Of a stretch of 64,000 bases of DNA, positions 61,886 through 64,000 are shown piece by piece. Position numbers and translations under genes: made by a program. The notes under the pieces are model-generated. The model searched no databases and had not been told where the DNA came from. It saw only the letters and a program-made list of their open reading frames with translations. This stretch comes from Halichoerus grypus. Lineage: Eukaryota; Chordata; Mammalia; Carnivora; Phocidae. Positions within the stretch are counted from its first letter, which is position 1. Every line of letters begins with the position of its first letter. The stretch is taken from positions 106,982,389 to 107,046,388 of the forward strand of contig NC_135716.1 in the NCBI RefSeq assembly GCF_964656455.1, written 5' to 3'.

Positions 61886-62318
61886 TTTAAATATATTTTT
61901 TTAAGATTTTATTTATTTATTTATTTATTTATTTTTATTTTTTTTTTTTTAAAGATTTTATTTAATTGACAGAGAGAGACACACACAGCGAGAGAGGGAA
62001 CACAAGCAGGGGGAGTGGGAGAGGGAGAAGCAGACTCCCCACTGAGCAGGGAGCCCGATGCGGGGCTCGATCCCAGGACGCTGGGATCGTGACCTGAGCC
62101 GAAGGCAGCCGCTTAACCAACTGAGCCACCCAGGCGCCCCTAAGATTTTATTTATTTATCAGAGAGAGAGAGAGACAGAGGCAGGCAGAGGGAGAATTTT
62201 TTAAATAAAATATTTTAAAACGATGAAGTCCCCCTATGTGGGACTCGATCCCAGGACCCTGGGATCATGACCTGAGCCGAAGGCAGAGGCTTAACCGACG
62301 GAGCCACCCAGGCGTCCC
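61886..62318 (-). mobile_element. Outer CanSINE, split by a second CanSINE
   Basis: The outer element consists of 61886-61920 and 62160-62318, flanked by a perfect 14-bp target-site duplication, TGATCTGCATTTTT (61872-61885, 62319-62332). Its head is intact (GGAGCCACCCAGGCGTCCC). In its body, the stretch usually reading GCAGGCTCCCCGCGGAGCAG is replaced by about 45 bp of AT-rich sequence containing TTTTTTAAATAAAATATTTT. Confidence 0.93.
61921..62140 (-). mobile_element. Inner CanSINE nested in a CanSINE tail
   Basis: Complete young copy: TTTA-rich tail with a T run, GAGAGAGACACACACAGCGA, GGGAACACAAGCAGGGGGAG, CCACCCAGGCGCCCC. Perfect 19-bp target-site duplication TAAGATTTTATTTATTTAT (61902-61920, 62141-62159), which is the tail sequence of the outer SINE. 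Confidence 0.94.
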
Positions 62319-62332
62319 TGATCTGCATTTTT

Positions 62333-62420
62333 CAAGTGATGAAACTGAGATTAAGAGATACTAAATTTTACCCCAGTATAATATAAGCAGAATTAAATTC
62401 AGAAACCTGTGTGCACGCAC
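62333..62420 (-). repeat. MIR SINE fragment, minus
   Basis: GTGATGAAACTGAGATTAAG and AGCAGAATTAAATTCAGAAA are reverse MIR. A matching MIR-like GATGTACTAGGCATGCTACC near 61797 suggests the CanSINE pair split one MIR copy. Confidence 0.6.
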
Positions 62421-62424
62421 CTGT

Positions 62425-64000
62425 GTGCACCTTCACATGTGTTTCCTAGTTTAGCATCTCAAGGTCAGATAAAAAATTTTTATTTTCTACAAGAATAATT
62501 CTTTCCTTACACATTCATAGTTCTAAAAGTCTAATCATATCGTGCAAAACTTTTCTAAAATTTAGTATGTCTGAGATATGAAGGGAAGGTTTTCAGAGTA
62601 AAACCAGGCAAACCTATCTATACCCCTCTGTCCCCAGAAGAGTGAATACTGGGAGGGCAGGAGTTTTTGTGGGTTCTGTTAATGATAGGTTCCCACTCTC
62701 CTTTGCCAAATGTCTGAAGACCATTGGGTTGTTCACTGAGAGATGGTGATAGCTTGACAGTGTGCCCTGTGCTTATACTTTCTGTATGTACTATTAGGGA
62801 CATTTTCTATTAAATTAATGTACATTAGCACACTCACCGTTAGACAACTAAGTCTAGAAGTATAAGTAATGTTAATTCACCCTTCTCACACTTGCAAACT
62901 TACTGAACTTTCCCAAGTATTTTTTAAATGCAGCAGATTGGAGTTTATCTTGGAAGGATGCTTCCATCTGTGAAAACTCTCATTGGAAAAAGCAAGAACA
63001 CTTTAAAATAAATCCACCAGCTGTTTTGATAATGTTGTGGTGATATGAAGGTCTGAATATGATAGGACTATTGGTTAAATTCGTTATAACATATCAGATG
63101 ATAACTGGTTTGTGAGTTTTTCATGTTTCTTGATAATGACTTAAAAACCATTCAATTGTAGAGAGATGACATTAGTACAATTTCAAGTTATAACTTTAAA
63201 AATAAAAGGCAAAGAATAAAAGTTAAGGTTGTCTTAAAATTAACCCACACACAAATGGCACATGTTATAGCTTCGAACAAGCTTTTAAAAACCCCAATGA
63301 GTAATAGAAAATTCAACACCTGCAAAATATGGGTAAGTTAATGGACTAGAGAACATTCAATGCATGTTCTTTTGTGTTGATATAAAAAAACAAACATATC
63401 AAACATCAATTTGTGTTTTAGATTTTTGCTTAAAGGAGTAAAAGTCCTCATAAAACGAATCTGTGCACAAAAGATCAGATATTTAATTTTTATCCCTCCC
63501 AACATAACCCTGTACATTTTTCTTCACACAATAGAAGACTAAAATACTTGTGAATGATTGAATAAACTGAAGAAACCAGGTGAAGTGATTGTGTATTTTC
63601 TAGAAGGAGACTACTGGGGTATCTTTAAAGTACCCTTCTAAATTTAAATTTTATAGCCTTTGCTTTTAGAAAGGTTTAAAAGCTCGCAGAATAGGAGTCA
63701 AACCTCTTGTTTAGAAGGAGAACTCAAGAAATCTCTCCACTTACTTTGAGAGAAAAAAAAATTGATATTGATCTTGACGTTCTTGATGGGAACAGCTGAG
63801 GAGGTGTTCCCTTTCTAACAGGTTTCTGAATGTCTTTGACTCTGAATACCCAGCTTCCTACACAGTAGAGTTATCTACCATTTGTTCAGAGTTATTTGTG
63901 AGAGGAAGAGTGCAAAGGTGATTTCTGAATCATTGCTTGATGTTGGCTCAGACCATTTTCAAAACCATGTTTGTGTATTCTGATACATGCTAATGCATTC
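62425..64000. other. Unique intronic sequence to window end
   Basis: No exon, gene or transposon recognised. Confidence 0.5.

Overview
This is vertebrate nuclear DNA from a carnivoran mammal. The best-supported gene content is one 88-bp coding exon on the + strand, matching exon 4 of DPYD (dihydropyrimidine dehydrogenase, the first and rate-limiting enzyme of uracil, thymine and 5-fluorouracil breakdown). The rest is intron: about 52.6 kb of the 3' part of intron 3 lies upstream of the exon and about 11.3 kb of the 5' part of intron 4 lies downstream. No other DPYD exon, RNA gene, CpG island or independent protein-coding gene could be recognised. No open reading frame exceeds about 120 codons. 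Those that look like anything are exon 4, a ribosomal-protein retrocopy or LINE remnants.

The lineage call comes from 17 tRNA-derived CanSINE copies, most with direct repeats at their ends. Their head (GGCGCCTGGGTGGCTCAG, then a TTAAGCGTCTGCCTTCGGCTC-like segment) is the form I associate with arctoid carnivorans (bears, seals, mustelids). It differs from the forms I know in dog or cat. The species is not determined.

Layout. 0-11 kb: MER5A, an ancient LTR-like repeat, one CanSINE, then a 7-kb repeat-poor stretch with a GC-richer island at 8.64-9.2 kb. 11-20 kb: CanSINEs, MIRs and degraded L1. 20-30 kb: L2, three CanSINEs within 1.5 kb, a possible repeat-internal-repeat remnant (24.7-26.5 kb) and a 2.3-kb 5'-truncated, internally deleted L1 in minus orientation (27.7-30.0 kb). 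30-42 kb: mostly MIR and L2 fragments plus CanSINEs. 43.1-43.9 kb: an RPL12 processed pseudogene split by a later L1 tail insertion. 48.2-57.1 kb: an 8.9-kb CanSINE-free interval holding exon 4, a purine tract just upstream of it and a candidate conserved noncoding block (49.56-50.04 kb). 57-64 kb: an old L1M segment, an L1 3' end and a CanSINE nested inside another CanSINE.

I found no evidence of an undescribed biological system. The items most worth checking are the exon 4 substitution between iron-sulfur ligands, the conserved TCAT-TCAT tandem in exon 4, the nested retroelement histories, the strand bias of CanSINEs, and the repeat-poor blocks that may be regulatory. Boundaries of ancient repeats (MIR, L2, L1M) were judged by eye and are approximate.
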